From: SAR202 cluster bacterium Io17-Chloro-G4 | Lineage (GTDB): Bacteria; Chloroflexota; Dehalococcoidia; Lucifugimonadales; UBA3495 | Direction of reading: 5' to 3' | Assembly (NCBI GenBank): GCA_002816455.1 | Contig: MUCR01000045.1 | Span: 1-51,583, forward strand | DNA: 51,583 nucleotides | Part shown: piece by piece, positions 9,637-18,986 of the stretch | Numbering within the stretch: position 1 is the first letter of the stretch | Layout: each line of letters opens with the position of its first letter | The notes under the pieces: model-generated | What the model saw: the letters and a program-made list of their open reading frames with translations, nothing else | What the model was told of the DNA's origin: nothing | The model's database searches: none | Translations under genes and position numbers: made by a program

Positions 9637-9825
9637 ATGTTGGCGAAGTCTTCCAAAATTCAAAAATGGAAAAGGGAGCCCAAGTTCCCCAGCCGGAACA
9701 ACAGCCGCTGCCACCGCTGCGGACGGCCCAGGGCTTATATCCGTTATTTCGGGATTTGCCGCATCTGCTTTCGGCAATTGGCTCTAGTTGGAGATTTGCC
9801 GGGCGTGCGCAAAGCCAGCCTCTAG
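9637..9825 (+). CDS. rpsZ: 30S ribosomal protein S14 type Z (zinc-binding)
   Basis: Short S14 of 62 residues. Two CxxC pairs, CHRC and CRIC, give the zinc site of the C+ paralogue, and the ending LPGVRKASL is near the canonical LPGVKKASW. ATG 9637 is preceded by a good AGGAG site at 9629-9633. Located between rplE and rpsH as usual. Confidence 0.95.
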   Translation: MLAKSSKIQKWKREPKFPSRNNSRCHRCGRPRAYIRYFGICRICFRQLALVGDLPGVRKASL

Positions 9826-9884
9826 GCTTTGGCACTCATAAAAATAGACCCTGATAATGCGAAGAAGCCAGGAGAAAAAATAAA

Positions 9885-10283
9885 ATGCCGGTTACGGACC
9901 CAGTGGCGGACATGCTCACCCGTATTCGTAACGCCATTCAGGTAAAACACGATTCGGTGAACGTCCCTCATTCGAAACTTAAAGTGGCCATCGCTAAAAT
10001 CCTTAAGGACGAAGGTTACATTCGGGATTACGATATGCCCCGAGGGCAAGCGCATCCCACCATCCGCATACACCTGAGCTACCGGGAAGCCCGCGCTCCG
10101 GCTATCACCGGATTGAAGCGGGTTAGCAAACCCGGCCTGCGAACTTACGTAGGCAAGGGAGAAATACCACGGGTGTTCGGCGGCTTGGGTGTGGCGATTC
10201 TGTCCACATCCAATGGTGTCATGGGTGGCCGTGAAGCGTGGCGCCAGGGAGTCGGAGGGGAGTTGCTCTGTTATGTCTGGTAA
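9885..10283 (+). CDS. rpsH: 30S ribosomal protein S8
   Basis: S8 is a primary 16S rRNA binder and, in Escherichia coli, the translational repressor of the spc operon. The 132 residues start with the signature [13 protein letters not shown] and carry the C-terminal motif [16 protein letters not shown]. Its last 11 nt overlap the start of rplF. Confidence 0.97.
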   Translation: MPVTDPVADMLTRIRNAIQVKHDSVNVPHSKLKVAIAKILKDEGYIRDYDMPRGQAHPTIRIHLSYREARAPAITGLKRVSKPGLRTYVGKGEIPRVFGGLGVAILSTSNGVMGGREAWRQGVGGELLCYVW

Positions 10284-10860
10284 TAACGGCGGCGAACAAA
10301 CGCAAGACCGGACACTTTCTAGGATAGGTCGCAAGCCAATACCGATCCCTTCCGGTGTAGAAGTAAATATCGAATTCGATGGAGTCACGGTCAAAGGCCC
10401 ACTGGGCACCCTGACCCAAAAGTACCATCCGGAAGTGAAAGTATCAGTTAGTGATGGCATGGTCTTGGTGGAACGCCTCTCTGAGCGGAAGTTTCATCAC
10501 GCCCTGCACGGTTTAACTAGGAGCTTGATTTCCAACGCCATCACCGGTGTGACTGATGGTTACACCAAGACTCTGGAATTGATGGGCGTCGGCTATCGGG
10601 TGCAAGAGGCCGGGGACGGCATTATTCTGAACGTGGGCTATAGCCACCCGGTTGAGATTCACCCCGGGGAAGGCGTGACTATGGAAGTTGAAGGCAATAA
10701 CCGGGTCCACGTAAGGGGCATCGACAAACAAAAAGTAGGCAGCCTGGCAGCCCAAGTGCGCAAGGTTAGGCCTCCTAACGCCTACAAAGAAAAAGGAATC
10801 AAGTACCAGGGCGAATTGCTGCGGTTTAAGCCCGGCAAAGCCGCGGCACGGAAAGCCTAA
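10273..10860 (+). CDS. rplF: 50S ribosomal protein L6
   Basis: L6 lies near the sarcin-ricin loop and the factor-binding site. I start at ATG 10273, just after a GGAGGGGA ribosome site at 10255-10262, giving 195 residues. The frame is open to 10189, but those codons fall inside rpsH. About 16 residues precede the canonical core [16 protein letters not shown]. The two L6 domains follow, ending with [18 protein letters not shown]. Confidence 0.95.
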   Translation: MSGNNGGEQTQDRTLSRIGRKPIPIPSGVEVNIEFDGVTVKGPLGTLTQKYHPEVKVSVSDGMVLVERLSERKFHHALHGLTRSLISNAITGVTDGYTKTLELMGVGYRVQEAGDGIILNVGYSHPVEIHPGEGVTMEVEGNNRVHVRGIDKQKVGSLAAQVRKVRPPNAYKEKGIKYQGELLRFKPGKAAARKA

Positions 10861-10862
10861 CT

Positions 10863-11228
10863 ATGGCCAAAGACAAGAACGCTCGAAAACTCAGACTAGT
10901 TCGTCATACCCGGGTTCGTAAAAAGGTCCAGGGGAATCTGGAACGTCCCCGGCTATGCGTGTTCCGCAGCCTGCGCCACATTTACGCTCAGGTCATCGAC
11001 GATACCACCGGGCACACGCTGGTTTCAGCGTCAAGCCTAGAATCCGCCGGCCGAGGCTCTTCGGTGGCGGCCAAGCTGGCCTCATCGGAGTCCGTAGGCA
11101 AACTGGTAGCGGAGCGAGCAAAGGAACAGGGTATTAGCCAAGTAGTGTTCGACCGGGGCGGATACAAGTACCACGGCCGGGTTAAAGCGTTGGCCGAGGG
11201 ATCAAGGGAAGGCGGATTAGTCTTCTAA
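10863..11228 (+). CDS. rplR: 50S ribosomal protein L18
   Basis: 5S rRNA-binding protein of the central protuberance. It has 121 residues with the basic N-terminus [20 protein letters not shown], the core [18 protein letters not shown] and the C-terminal [20 protein letters not shown]. Starts 2 nt after rplF. Confidence 0.96.
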   Translation: MAKDKNARKLRLVRHTRVRKKVQGNLERPRLCVFRSLRHIYAQVIDDTTGHTLVSASSLESAGRGSSVAAKLASSESVGKLVAERAKEQGISQVVFDRGGYKYHGRVKALAEGSREGGLVF

Positions 11229-11324
11229 GAATTGATCAATAGTAATAGTAGAACCGGCCGCATTGCAGGCTCGTAATAATATAGTGTTGGATCCGATGCT
11301 GGATCAACGGAGGGACTCTCACTG

Positions 11325-11879
11325 ATGGTTGGGGCATACGATAGGGGCCAATTTGGACGCCAAAGGGATGAAGACCCGTCTGGAATGACCGAAAGGGTCG
11401 TGTTCACCCGGCGTATCTCCAAGGTTGTGAAAGGCGGACGGCGGTTGCGGTTTAACGCATTAGTCGTCGTCGGGGACAGCCAAGGACGCGTGGGCGCAGG
11501 ATTGGGCAAGGCTTTGGTGATTCCTGACGCCGTGCGGAAAGGCAACGCCGTGGCCCGCCGCAACATGGTTGACATTCCCCTAAGGGGCGGCACGATTCCT
11601 CAGCAGATCACAGTTAAAAAGGGCGCGACAATAGTGCTTATTAAACCGGCCCGGGAAGGCACCGGAGTCATCGCGGCGGGAGCGATGCGGGCCATGCTGG
11701 AACTGGGCGGCGTCCGCGATGTTGTAGGCAAGTCTCTGGGATCTAGGAATCCCATCAATATCGTGTATGCCACATTGGAAGCTCTGCGGCAGCTAAAGGA
11801 TCCTCAAACCGAACTGGCCAAGAGAGGGCGCCTCAAACCGGAAGTCGCAGCGGAACCGGTAACTGCAGAGGCCGTGTAA
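11325..11879 (+). CDS. rpsE: 30S ribosomal protein S5
   Basis: S5 contributes to decoding accuracy and mRNA unwinding. The double-stranded RNA-binding domain is recognisable (RVVFTRRISKVVKGGRR, RFNALVVVGDSQGRVG) and the C-terminal domain has the conserved LGGVRDVVGKSLGSRNPIN. Length 184. ATG 11325 follows CGGAGGGA. The preceding 96-nt spacer after rplR is the longest gap in this part of the operon; I see no convincing promoter in it. Confidence 0.96.
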   Translation: MVGAYDRGQFGRQRDEDPSGMTERVVFTRRISKVVKGGRRLRFNALVVVGDSQGRVGAGLGKALVIPDAVRKGNAVARRNMVDIPLRGGTIPQQITVKKGATIVLIKPAREGTGVIAAGAMRAMLELGGVRDVVGKSLGSRNPINIVYATLEALRQLKDPQTELAKRGRLKPEVAAEPVTAEAV

Positions 11880-11885
11880 ATATAG

Positions 11886-12068
11886 ATGGCTCAACTGAAA
11901 ATAACCTGGAAAAAAAGCTGCATTGGCCGGCCGGGATATCAACGGAAGATTATTCGTTCACTGGGGCTGCGCAGGTTGCACCACAGCGTTATCCACAGCG
12001 ATTCACCCACTATCCGAGGCATGGTTAGTAAAGTGATCCACCTCGTAGATGTGGAACAGGTCGATTAG
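11886..12068 (+). CDS. rpmD: 50S ribosomal protein L30
   Basis: 60 residues, the usual size for bacterial L30, with LKITWKKSCIGRPGYQRKI at the N-terminus and the central helix IRSLGLRRLHHSVIH. It lies between rpsE and rplO, as in most spc operons. Confidence 0.94.
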   Translation: MAQLKITWKKSCIGRPGYQRKIIRSLGLRRLHHSVIHSDSPTIRGMVSKVIHLVDVEQVD

Positions 12069-12093
12069 AGCGGCTCAACTTAGAGGCAATAAC

Positions 12094-12537
12094 ATGATGG
12101 AACACCAACTGGCCCCCAGCAAAGGGGCCAGGAAAGCAAGAAAACGCGTCGGCAGGGGTGACGCCGCCGGCCAAGGCAGCACCGCCGGGCGGGGTAATAA
12201 GGGTCAGAAATCCCGCGCAGGTTACCGGATACGTCCGGGATTTGAGGGAGGTCAACTGCCTATAATCAAAGGTCTGCCCATGAAGCGGGGATTTACCAAT
12301 CCCTTCAAGATCTACTATTCATTGGTGAAAATTGAAGCTTTGGACAGCTTTGAAGCCGGCGACAATATTACTCCTGAAGCGCTATATCAACGGGGAATAC
12401 TAAGAAACCTCAACCAGCCGGTAAAAATTGTGGGCGACGGTGAGATCAGTAAGTCGGTTACAGTATCTGCGCATAAGTTCACCAAAACGGCGCGAGAAAA
12501 GATCGAGGCAGCCAAGGGCAGTGTGGAGGAACTCTAG
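12094..12537 (+). CDS. rplO: 50S ribosomal protein L15
   Basis: L15 binds 23S rRNA late in 50S assembly. I choose the ATG pair at 12094/12097, preceded by AGAGGC, giving 147 residues. The frame opens earlier at 12049, but that start lies inside rpmD. Signature: KRVGRGDAAGQGSTAGRG followed by KGQKSRAGYRIRPGFEGGQ, and KITAAKGSVEEL-like end (REKIEAAKGSVEEL). Confidence 0.95.
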   Translation: MMEHQLAPSKGARKARKRVGRGDAAGQGSTAGRGNKGQKSRAGYRIRPGFEGGQLPIIKGLPMKRGFTNPFKIYYSLVKIEALDSFEAGDNITPEALYQRGILRNLNQPVKIVGDGEISKSVTVSAHKFTKTAREKIEAAKGSVEEL

Positions 12538-12543
12538 GTTTAG

Positions 12544-13872
12544 ATGGTTACCGCCGAAGCGCAAGGTGGACGTTTTCCACGACTAATCCAAGCCGCAATT
12601 GACGCCTTCAGCCTACCCGACTTGAGGGCGAAAATCCTTTTCACTCTGGGCATCCTGGCCCTGTACCGGTTCGCGGCTCACATCCCTCTGCCTGGAATTG
12701 ACAGCGACCAATTAGACCTCCTCTTCGATAGCAATCAGCTCCTGGGGTTTTTGGACCTGTTTAGCGGCGGCGCGTTGCGCCGTATGAGCATTGTCGCTCT
12801 GGGCGTGTTCCCCTATATCACGGCTTCCATCGTTATACAGCTCCTAACTCCCGTGGTGCCCCAACTCCAAGAACTTTCGCGAGAAGGCGAGTCTGGGCGG
12901 GCCAAGCTAAACCGTTTTACCCACTGGCTTACCGTACCCATTGCGCTAGCACAAGGATACGGCCAATTGGTGCTTCTAGAGCAGAGCAACGTTCTCGGTC
13001 CCATCGGTTTCTCCGGGGACGCCCTTCTGCCTACGATCGCCGCCCTCTTCTCGGTGGTGGCGGGCACCATGTTCCTGGTCTGGTTGGGCGAGCTAATCAC
13101 TGAAAAGGGCATTGGCAACGGTATTTCGCTAATCATCTTTGCTGGCATCGTGGCCGGATTCCCCGGCCTCCTAAGCCAAGGGTTCTTGGACCGGGACAAT
13201 GTCTTGGGAATCGGGTTCTTCGCCATTATCGGAGTGTTGATTATCGCCCTGATCGTAATGTTTAACGAAGCCCACCGGCGTATTCCGGTCCAGTACGGAC
13301 GGAGTATCTTCCGTGGCGGGAGGATGTACCGCCAAAGCGGCGCGACCTACCTCCCGCTGAGAATTAACTCAGCGGGGATGATACCTTTGATATTTGCGTT
13401 CTCGATTGTAATCTTGCCAGGCACGGCCGCTACCTATTTCGCCACTAATACCGGTTTTATTGGCGACATTGCCCGTTTCTTTGCCGATCTATTGATTCCA
13501 ACTGCGCCGCTGTATTGGGTTATGGTTTTCGTGCTCGTGGTAGCGTTTACCTTTTTCTACACTTTGGTGGTGTTTAACCAGCAGCAACTGGCGGAGAATC
13601 TACAGCGAAACGGTGGGTTCGTCCTGGGTATTCGTCCCGGGAAACCGACCCAAGACTACCTAAACCGCGTAATCGTCCGCATCACCTTGGGCGGCGCTTT
13701 GTTTTTAGGATTTATCGCTATCGTGCCATATATAGCGTCGCTTATCACCGATGTGCAAGCTATTTCTCTGAGTAGCACCAGCCTTTTGATCATGGTAGGG
13801 GTGGGCTTAGATACACTCAGGCAGTTAGAAGCCCAGCTCATGATGCGAAATTACGAAGGCTTCTTAAGATAG
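12544..13872 (+). CDS. secY: Preprotein translocase subunit SecY
   Basis: Central channel of the Sec translocase in the cytoplasmic membrane. The 442-residue product has ten predicted hydrophobic segments. The N-terminal region has the conserved RFAAHIPLPGID motif, then LGVFPYITASIVIQLL in TM2, TEKGIGNGISLIIFAGI near the middle, and the cytosolic loop PVQYGRSIFRGGRMYRQSG that meets the ribosome and SecA. Position between rplO and adk is standard. Confidence 0.97.
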   Translation: MVTAEAQGGRFPRLIQAAIDAFSLPDLRAKILFTLGILALYRFAAHIPLPGIDSDQLDLLFDSNQLLGFLDLFSGGALRRMSIVALGVFPYITASIVIQLLTPVVPQLQELSREGESGRAKLNRFTHWLTVPIALAQGYGQLVLLEQSNVLGPIGFSGDALLPTIAALFSVVAGTMFLVWLGELITEKGIGNGISLIIFAGIVAGFPGLLSQGFLDRDNVLGIGFFAIIGVLIIALIVMFNEAHRRIPVQYGRSIFRGGRMYRQSGATYLPLRINSAGMIPLIFAFSIVILPGTAATYFATNTGFIGDIARFFADLLIPTAPLYWVMVFVLVVAFTFFYTLVVFNQQQLAENLQRNGGFVLGIRPGKPTQDYLNRVIVRITLGGALFLGFIAIVPYIASLITDVQAISLSSTSLLIMVGVGLDTLRQLEAQLMMRNYEGFLR

Positions 13873-13874
13873 CT

Positions 13875-14549
13875 TTGAGCTCGGCTGAAAACTCAAACCT
13901 ACGATTGGTGTTATTCGGTCCTCCGGGAGCGGGAAAGGGCACCCAAGCCCAATTGCTGAGGGACCGGCTGAATTTGGCGCATGTTTCTTCTGGAGACTTG
14001 TTCCGCCAAAATCTGAATAACAATACACCTCTAGGACTGAAGGCAGCCGAGTACATGAAACAGGGTCACTTGGTGCCCGACGAAGTTACAATCGACATCG
14101 TATTGGACAAAGTTTTGTCCTTGAACTCAGAGGAAGGGTTTATTCTGGACGGCTTTCCCCGCAACCGGTATCAGGCAGAGGTGCTGGAGAAGGCTCTTGC
14201 CCAGCGGTCCAGGGGCATCGATAAAGTAGTCCACATAGACGTCTGTCAAGAGGAGTTGATCAGGCGATTGGCCGGTAGATTTAATTGCCGGGATTGCCAA
14301 GCGCCCCATAGCATCGATAAAGTCGCGTTCTCTCAAGAGGACCTTAAGTGCGGCCAATGCGGTGGCGAACTGTATCAGCGGGAAGACGATAGACCAGAGG
14401 CTGTCCAACGCCGCATTGAGGTGTACCAGCGGGAAACCCTGCCGGTCTTGGATTACTACCGGGAAAAGGACCTACTTTTGGACGTTTCGGGATTGGATAC
14501 CGTCGAGAAGGTTAATAAAGACGTATTAGCCGGTTTGGGAGTGATATAA
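13875..14549 (+). CDS. adk: Adenylate kinase, zinc-containing LID
   Basis: Catalyses ATP + AMP = 2 ADP. P-loop GPPGAGKGTQ near residue 16, AMP-site segment with SSGDLFR, and DGFPRNRYQAE are all present. The LID holds CRDC and CGQC, the four-Cys zinc site of long Gram-positive-type adenylate kinases; length 224 fits the long form. The start is TTG 13875, two bases after the secY stop, with no strong ribosome site, so coupling to secY is likely. Confidence 0.95.
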   Translation: MSSAENSNLRLVLFGPPGAGKGTQAQLLRDRLNLAHVSSGDLFRQNLNNNTPLGLKAAEYMKQGHLVPDEVTIDIVLDKVLSLNSEEGFILDGFPRNRYQAEVLEKALAQRSRGIDKVVHIDVCQEELIRRLAGRFNCRDCQAPHSIDKVAFSQEDLKCGQCGGELYQREDDRPEAVQRRIEVYQRETLPVLDYYREKDLLLDVSGLDTVEKVNKDVLAGLGVI

Positions 14550-14621
14550 ATCCTTAAATCTGGTTTTTGATAAATTTAAGACGGGTATCAAAAGGAACGA
14601 AACAAGCGTAGAATATTAGAG

Positions 14622-15428
14622 TTGAAACAAAACAAGAAAATAGAGACTGCATCTAATTCCGCATCTACTTACACCGGGGGGATTACGATCAAATCCTCCC
14701 AGGAAGTGGATGCTATGCGTGGGGCCGGGGCCGTGGTTGGCTCAGTTATTACCTTGCTGAAGCGCTCGGTTGAGCCGGGTATGACCACCAAGGACCTGGA
14801 CAAGATCGCATACAAGGAAATAACCCGAATGGGGGCGAAACCCACTTTCATGGGTTACCGGGGCTTCCCCGCCTCCATCTGCACGTCTGTGAATGAGGAA
14901 ATTGTTCACGGAATCCCAGGGAAGCGGGTGCTGAAAGATGGGGACATTGTCAAGATGGACGTGGGGGCGACTCTGAACGGATTTATTGGAGACGCCGCCG
15001 TGTCGGTAGGAGTTGGCCAAGTCAGCCAGGAAGCTCAAGACCTTATGGATGCCACCCGGGAGAGCTTGGAGGCGGGAATAGAGGTCTGCCTGCCAGGGAA
15101 CCGCATCGGCGACATCGGCGCTGCGGTGCAAGCGTATGGCGAGGCCAGAGACTACGGGGTGGTTCGGGAATTCGTGGGCCACGGCGTGGGCAGATTCCTG
15201 CATGAAGACCCTCAGGTACCCAACTACGGGCAACCAGGCACCGGTCCCTTGCTGAAAGTGGGCATGTGCATTGCAATTGAGCCCATGCTAAACCTGGGTG
15301 ATTGGCACACCAGGATCCTGGACGATAATTGGACGGTGGTTACCTCTGACGGCGAGATATCGGCTCATTTCGAGCATTCGATCACAATAACCGAGAACGG
15401 CCCAGAGATACTGACCCAACACAGCTGA
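14622..15428 (+). CDS. map: Methionine aminopeptidase, type I
   Basis: Removes the initiator Met from new proteins. Metal ligands of the pita-bread fold are visible: Asp in KMDVGAT, Asp in FIGDAAVSV, His in EFVGHGVGR, Glu in AIEPML and Glu in AHFEHSI; the substrate-loop His lies in NEEIVHGIPG. Start is TTG 14622, giving 268 residues with a ~20-residue Ser/Thr-rich leader before the usual ITIKSSQEVDAMR start region. An alternative start inside would cut the core, so I keep TTG. Confidence 0.94.
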   Translation: MKQNKKIETASNSASTYTGGITIKSSQEVDAMRGAGAVVGSVITLLKRSVEPGMTTKDLDKIAYKEITRMGAKPTFMGYRGFPASICTSVNEEIVHGIPGKRVLKDGDIVKMDVGATLNGFIGDAAVSVGVGQVSQEAQDLMDATRESLEAGIEVCLPGNRIGDIGAAVQAYGEARDYGVVREFVGHGVGRFLHEDPQVPNYGQPGTGPLLKVGMCIAIEPMLNLGDWHTRILDDNWTVVTSDGEISAHFEHSITITENGPEILTQHS

Positions 15429-15483
15429 AGAAACACTAATTTTTGTGGAGTAAACAGAGGCAAGGCTAGAACAGAGGAAGTGT

Positions 15484-15702
15484 ATGGCTAAAAAGCAGGC
15501 TATTGAAGTAGAAGCGAGCGTGAAAGAAGCATTACCCAATGGAATGTTCCGGGTTGAGCTTCCCAACGACCATGAGGTGCTGGCCCACGTTTCGGGGAAA
15601 ATTCGGATGCACTTCATCAGAGTCCTGCCCGGAGACAGGGTTTTGGTGGAACTTTCCCCATACGACCTAACTCGCGGTCGCATCACCTATCGCTTCAAGT
15701 AG
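15484..15702 (+). CDS. infA: Translation initiation factor IF-1
   Basis: Single OB-fold factor that blocks the A site during initiation. The 72 residues match the family throughout: [20 protein letters not shown] and [20 protein letters not shown], ending GRITYRFK. Preceded by AGAGGAAG. Order map-infA-rpmJ is typical of many Gram-positive-like phyla. Confidence 0.97.
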   Translation: MAKKQAIEVEASVKEALPNGMFRVELPNDHEVLAHVSGKIRMHFIRVLPGDRVLVELSPYDLTRGRITYRFK

Positions 15703-15743
15703 CGCGCTTTAGGCAAAAAATCCGGTCCAGTGGGTAAGAGAAA

Positions 15744-15857
15744 GTGAAAGTTTCCGCATCGGTAAAGCCGCGGTGCGACAAGTGCCGGGTGATCAAACGC
15801 AAAGGAGTGGTGAGGATAATCTGCACCAATCCTAGGCATTCCCAGAGGCAGGGCTAA
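15744..15857 (+). CDS. rpmJ: 50S ribosomal protein L36, zinc form
   Basis: A 37-codon gene beginning with GTG 15744 and ending with TAA 15855-15857. The product starts [20 protein letters not shown] and ends in [11 protein letters not shown]. The Cys pair CDKC, the later Cys and the His of PRH form the zinc site of the C+ type of L36. It lies between infA and rpsM, the expected place. The GTG start follows AAGAGAAA. Confidence 0.95.
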   Translation: MKVSASVKPRCDKCRVIKRKGVVRIICTNPRHSQRQG

Positions 15858-15921
15858 ATAGAGGAGTAGGCCTGATTATAGGCTTGTTTTCCTCGGATAA
15901 GCCCTAATTTAGGAGGGGTCA

Positions 15922-16314
15922 ATGGTTCGAATCGCAGGCGTAGACGTTCCGGACCGAAAAAAAGCTCATGTTGCACTTCGCAGCATATACGGCGTTGGTC
16001 CGTCCGTAGCTGCTGAAATATTAGTTAAAGCCGACATAGACCCAGACATGCCTCCTCGGATGAATGAACTCACCGAAGCTCAAGTGGACCGCATCCGTGA
16101 ACTGGTGGACCGGGAGTATTTGGCCGAAGGCGACCTGCGGCGGGAAGTCAACCAAAACATCCGCCGCCTGATCGAAATCGGATCATACCGGGGCCTGCGC
16201 CATCGCCGGGGCCTTCCTGCCCACGGACAGCGTACTCGGACCAATGCCCGCACCAAGAAAGGCCCGCGCCGCACCGTTGCTGGCCGCGGTCGCCGCACCG
16301 GCGGGAAGAAGTAG
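15922..16314 (+). CDS. rpsM: 30S ribosomal protein S13
   Basis: S13 forms intersubunit bridges B1a/B1b. 130 residues with [19 protein letters not shown] at the N-terminus, the helix-two-turn-helix core, and the basic C-terminus with [23 protein letters not shown] 15922 follows AGGAGGGG. A 64-nt spacer separates it from rpmJ. Confidence 0.97.
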   Translation: MVRIAGVDVPDRKKAHVALRSIYGVGPSVAAEILVKADIDPDMPPRMNELTEAQVDRIRELVDREYLAEGDLRREVNQNIRRLIEIGSYRGLRHRRGLPAHGQRTRTNARTKKGPRRTVAGRGRRTGGKK

Positions 16315-16368
16315 TCAAAAGAAGACGTAGTCAAGACAGGAATTAGGCAAAAGAGGTAGCTCAGTTTT

Positions 16369-16752
16369 ATGGCAAGACCGAGAACCAGAAGGCGTGAACG
16401 CCGAAACGTGCCCCATGGACGTGCGTATATTTACTCTACGTTCAATAACACCTTGATCAGCATTACGGACCCGCAAGGCAGCGTCATAGCCTCCGCAAGC
16501 GCCGGGACAGTCGGTTTCAAAGGCTCCCGCAAAGGCACCGCTTTCGCCGCCCAACGGGCTGGTGAGCAGGTCGCGCGGCGAGGCATGGACCAGGGCCTGC
16601 GCCAGGTTGATGTGATGATTAAAGGGCCGGGCGCCGGCAGAGAAGCCGCAATACGGTCTTTGCAAGGGGCCGGCTTGGTGGTCACCAGCATACGGGACGT
16701 GACGCCGATTCCCCACAACGGCTGTAGGCCGCCGAAACGAAGAAGGGTATAG
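16369..16752 (+). CDS. rpsK: 30S ribosomal protein S11
   Basis: S11 sits on the 30S platform near the anti-Shine-Dalgarno helix. 127 residues including [20 protein letters not shown], the [20 protein letters not shown] core and the ending [16 protein letters not shown], all highly conserved. Confidence 0.97.
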   Translation: MARPRTRRRERRNVPHGRAYIYSTFNNTLISITDPQGSVIASASAGTVGFKGSRKGTAFAAQRAGEQVARRGMDQGLRQVDVMIKGPGAGREAAIRSLQGAGLVVTSIRDVTPIPHNGCRPPKRRRV

Positions 16753-16763
16753 GAAACAACTAG

Positions 16764-17390
16764 ATGGGTAGATACACAGGACCGTCCTGCCGGTTGTGCC
16801 GCAGGGCCGGAGAAAAACTTTTCTTGAAAGGCGACCGCTGTTTTACCGCTCGGTGCGCATTTGAACGCCGACGAACCACGCCGGGCGATCAGAGCCGCCG
16901 CCGCCGTAGGCCCTCCGATTACGGGGTGCACCTACTTGAGAAGCAAAAGGCCAAGTACATCTACGGTGTGTTTGAAGGTCAGTTCCGGCGCTATATGGCG
17001 GACGCTTTCAACTCTCCAGGTGTAACCGGTCTGAACCTCTTGCGTTCTCTGGAACGCAGGTTCGACAACGTGATTTTCTTGTTGGGCTTTGCCGATTCGC
17101 GAAAACAAGCACGGCAGATGGTCAACCATGGCCACTTCCGCATCAACGGGTCCAAGACCGACATACCGGCCTATTCGGTTAGAATCGGCGATGAAATCAG
17201 TTGGAAGGAGTCGTTAAAGGCCACGGATTTCTTTAAAGAGCGCACCGACGGCATCCCAAAGCGGCCCGTTCCGGCGTGGCTGGACCTGAACCAATCGGAG
17301 ATGAGCGGTCGAGTAATGTCCCTGCCATCCGATGAGGACTTGAGGCAGACCATAGACTCCCGGTTGATCGTAGAGTTTTACTCGAGGTAG
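16764..17390 (+). CDS. rpsD: 30S ribosomal protein S4, Cys-containing form
   Basis: Primary 16S rRNA binder and assembly initiator. 208 residues. The N-terminus has the four-Cys zinc knuckle (CRLC, then two further Cys in DRCFTARCAFERR) found in the C+ form. The S4 RNA-binding domain is visible around RRFDNVIFLLGFADSRKQAR and NHGHFRINGSKTDIPAY. The order rpsM-rpsK-rpsD-rpoA is the alpha operon. Confidence 0.96.
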   Translation: MGRYTGPSCRLCRRAGEKLFLKGDRCFTARCAFERRRTTPGDQSRRRRRPSDYGVHLLEKQKAKYIYGVFEGQFRRYMADAFNSPGVTGLNLLRSLERRFDNVIFLLGFADSRKQARQMVNHGHFRINGSKTDIPAYSVRIGDEISWKESLKATDFFKERTDGIPKRPVPAWLDLNQSEMSGRVMSLPSDEDLRQTIDSRLIVEFYSR

Positions 17391-17398
17391 GAAACCAA

Positions 17399-18592
17399 AT
17401 GTTAGAAACTTTTGTCCTTCCCTCTGCACCACCCGAGGGAGGAGTGGAAACCATAAAGCCCGACGTGCACATCCTGGAATCGGATGAAACGTATGGAAAA
17501 GTTGCGGTGGAGCCCCTCCAGCGAGGGTTCGGTCTCACCATAGGCAACCCTCTACGCCGCATTCTACTCAGTTCGACCAACGGCAGCGCTATCACCTGGG
17601 TTAAAATTGACGAGGTGGTTCACGAATATACCGCCATTGATGGGGTTAAAGAAGAGGTCATGGAGCTTCTTCTGAACATCAAGCGGATACGGATTAGGGC
17701 CCAATCGGGTAGGTCAGGAAAGATGCGCTTAGACGTTACCGGAGAGGGGCGAGTCTGCGCAGGCGACATTGCCACCTCCAGTGATTTCGAAATCGTAAAT
17801 CCGGAACTATTGCTGGCGACTTTGGACGCTGAGGACTCTCATCTCTCCATAGAGTTTAACGTGGAGAAAGGGGTGGGTTACCAGCTGGCTGCTCAGAGCG
17901 ATGGGACCAGCGGCCCACCCGTGGGTGTGCTGCCCATAGACGCCATTTTCAGCCCGGTTCGAAAGGTAAATTACAGCGTAGAGCGCACGCGGGTCGGGCA
18001 AATAACGGACTACGAACGTTTGGTGCTGGAAGTATGGACCGACGGCACCATCAAGCCGGTCGAAGCCGTGAGGGAAGCGGCGGACCACTTGGTAAACCAC
18101 TTCTTCCTGTTCACCAATATTGACCGAGTTGCGGAAGTAGGAGTGGAACGGCCTTCGTTGGCCGTCTCACCGGAGATTTATCAGACGCCCATAGAAAGGT
18201 TGGATCTTTCGTCCAGGACTTTAAATTGCTTGAAGCGTGCTCATATTACCAAGGTGGGCGAAGTACTGGAGATGCCCTACGACGAGTTGCTGAAGATTAG
18301 AAACTTTGGTGAAAAGTCGTTGGTTGAGCTGCGGGAGCGCCTTGCTGAGCGCGGTATAACAACCCAACGCAGTGGAGGGTCTGGTGAGGAGTCGGGGATA
18401 GCTGGAGAGGCCGAACAACTCGATCCGCTTGACAGTTTGTCTATGGATGACATTGGCGACCTCATCGGTGGGGCTCAAGCTTCTGTGGCCGAAATGGCTG
18501 ATGCGTCTTCCTCGGCAGAGGAAGACCTAGAGGATGACGATGAAGACGACGACCTAGATGACACTGACGACCTAGAGGAAGACGAGGAGTAG
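17399..18592 (+). CDS. rpoA: DNA-directed RNA polymerase alpha subunit with acidic C-terminal tail
   Basis: The alpha dimer scaffolds RNA polymerase assembly and its C-terminal domain binds UP elements and activators. The N-terminal domain holds [20 protein letters not shown] near residues 37-56; the C-terminal domain runs from about 260 to 325, with [16 protein letters not shown] and [19 protein letters not shown]. Typical alpha ends around 315-330. Here a further ~72 residues follow: a Ser/Gly/Glu linker, then an almost pure Asp/Glu stretch at 373-397 ([12 protein letters not shown] and onward). Acidic tails on alpha occur in some phyla, but here it parallels the tails on L4, S17 and L5. 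Full length 397. Confidence 0.96.
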   Translation: MLETFVLPSAPPEGGVETIKPDVHILESDETYGKVAVEPLQRGFGLTIGNPLRRILLSSTNGSAITWVKIDEVVHEYTAIDGVKEEVMELLLNIKRIRIRAQSGRSGKMRLDVTGEGRVCAGDIATSSDFEIVNPELLLATLDAEDSHLSIEFNVEKGVGYQLAAQSDGTSGPPVGVLPIDAIFSPVRKVNYSVERTRVGQITDYERLVLEVWTDGTIKPVEAVREAADHLVNHFFLFTNIDRVAEVGVERPSLAVSPEIYQTPIERLDLSSRTLNCLKRAHITKVGEVLEMPYDELLKIRNFGEKSLVELRERLAERGITTQRSGGSGEESGIAGEAEQLDPLDSLSMDDIGDLIGGAQASVAEMADASSSAEEDLEDDDEDDDLDDTDDLEEDEE

Positions 18593-18602
18593 TTCAAAAG
18601 GT

Positions 18603-18956
18603 ATGCCATCGCATCGCGTAGCAGGTAGAAAACTGAGCCGTTACCGTGACCAGCGCATCGCTTTGTTACGGGGACTGGTGTCTGAATTGATTCTTCACGA
18701 GAAAATTACCACCACCTTGGCCAAGGCCAAAGAAACCAGGGTCGTGGCGGAGAAGCTGATTACCCACGGCAAGAAAGGGACACTGCACCACCGGAGACTG
18801 GCACTGTCTCAGATTCCCGACAAGTTCACCGTGGAGAAAGTTTTCGACGATGTCGCCCCCAGGTATGAGGACCGGCAAGGCGGGTACACCAGGATTATCA
18901 AGCTGGGACCGCGCCAAGGGGACGCTGCCGAGATGGCAATCATAGAGTTAGTTTAA
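18603..18956 (+). CDS. rplQ: 50S ribosomal protein L17
   Basis: 117 residues. Conserved start [17 protein letters not shown], followed by [20 protein letters not shown] and the [20 protein letters not shown] segment at the end. L17 lies near the tunnel exit. It closes the alpha operon after rpoA. Confidence 0.96.
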   Translation: MPSHRVAGRKLSRYRDQRIALLRGLVSELILHEKITTTLAKAKETRVVAEKLITHGKKGTLHHRRLALSQIPDKFTVEKVFDDVAPRYEDRQGGYTRIIKLGPRQGDAAEMAIIELV

Positions 18957-18986
18957 CGGGGCTGGTCGCCCGATAACTCAGGCAAA

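Noticed and set aside
14550-14621. Internal promoter before map
   Set aside because: A TTGATA is present but no acceptable -10 hexamer at the right distance.
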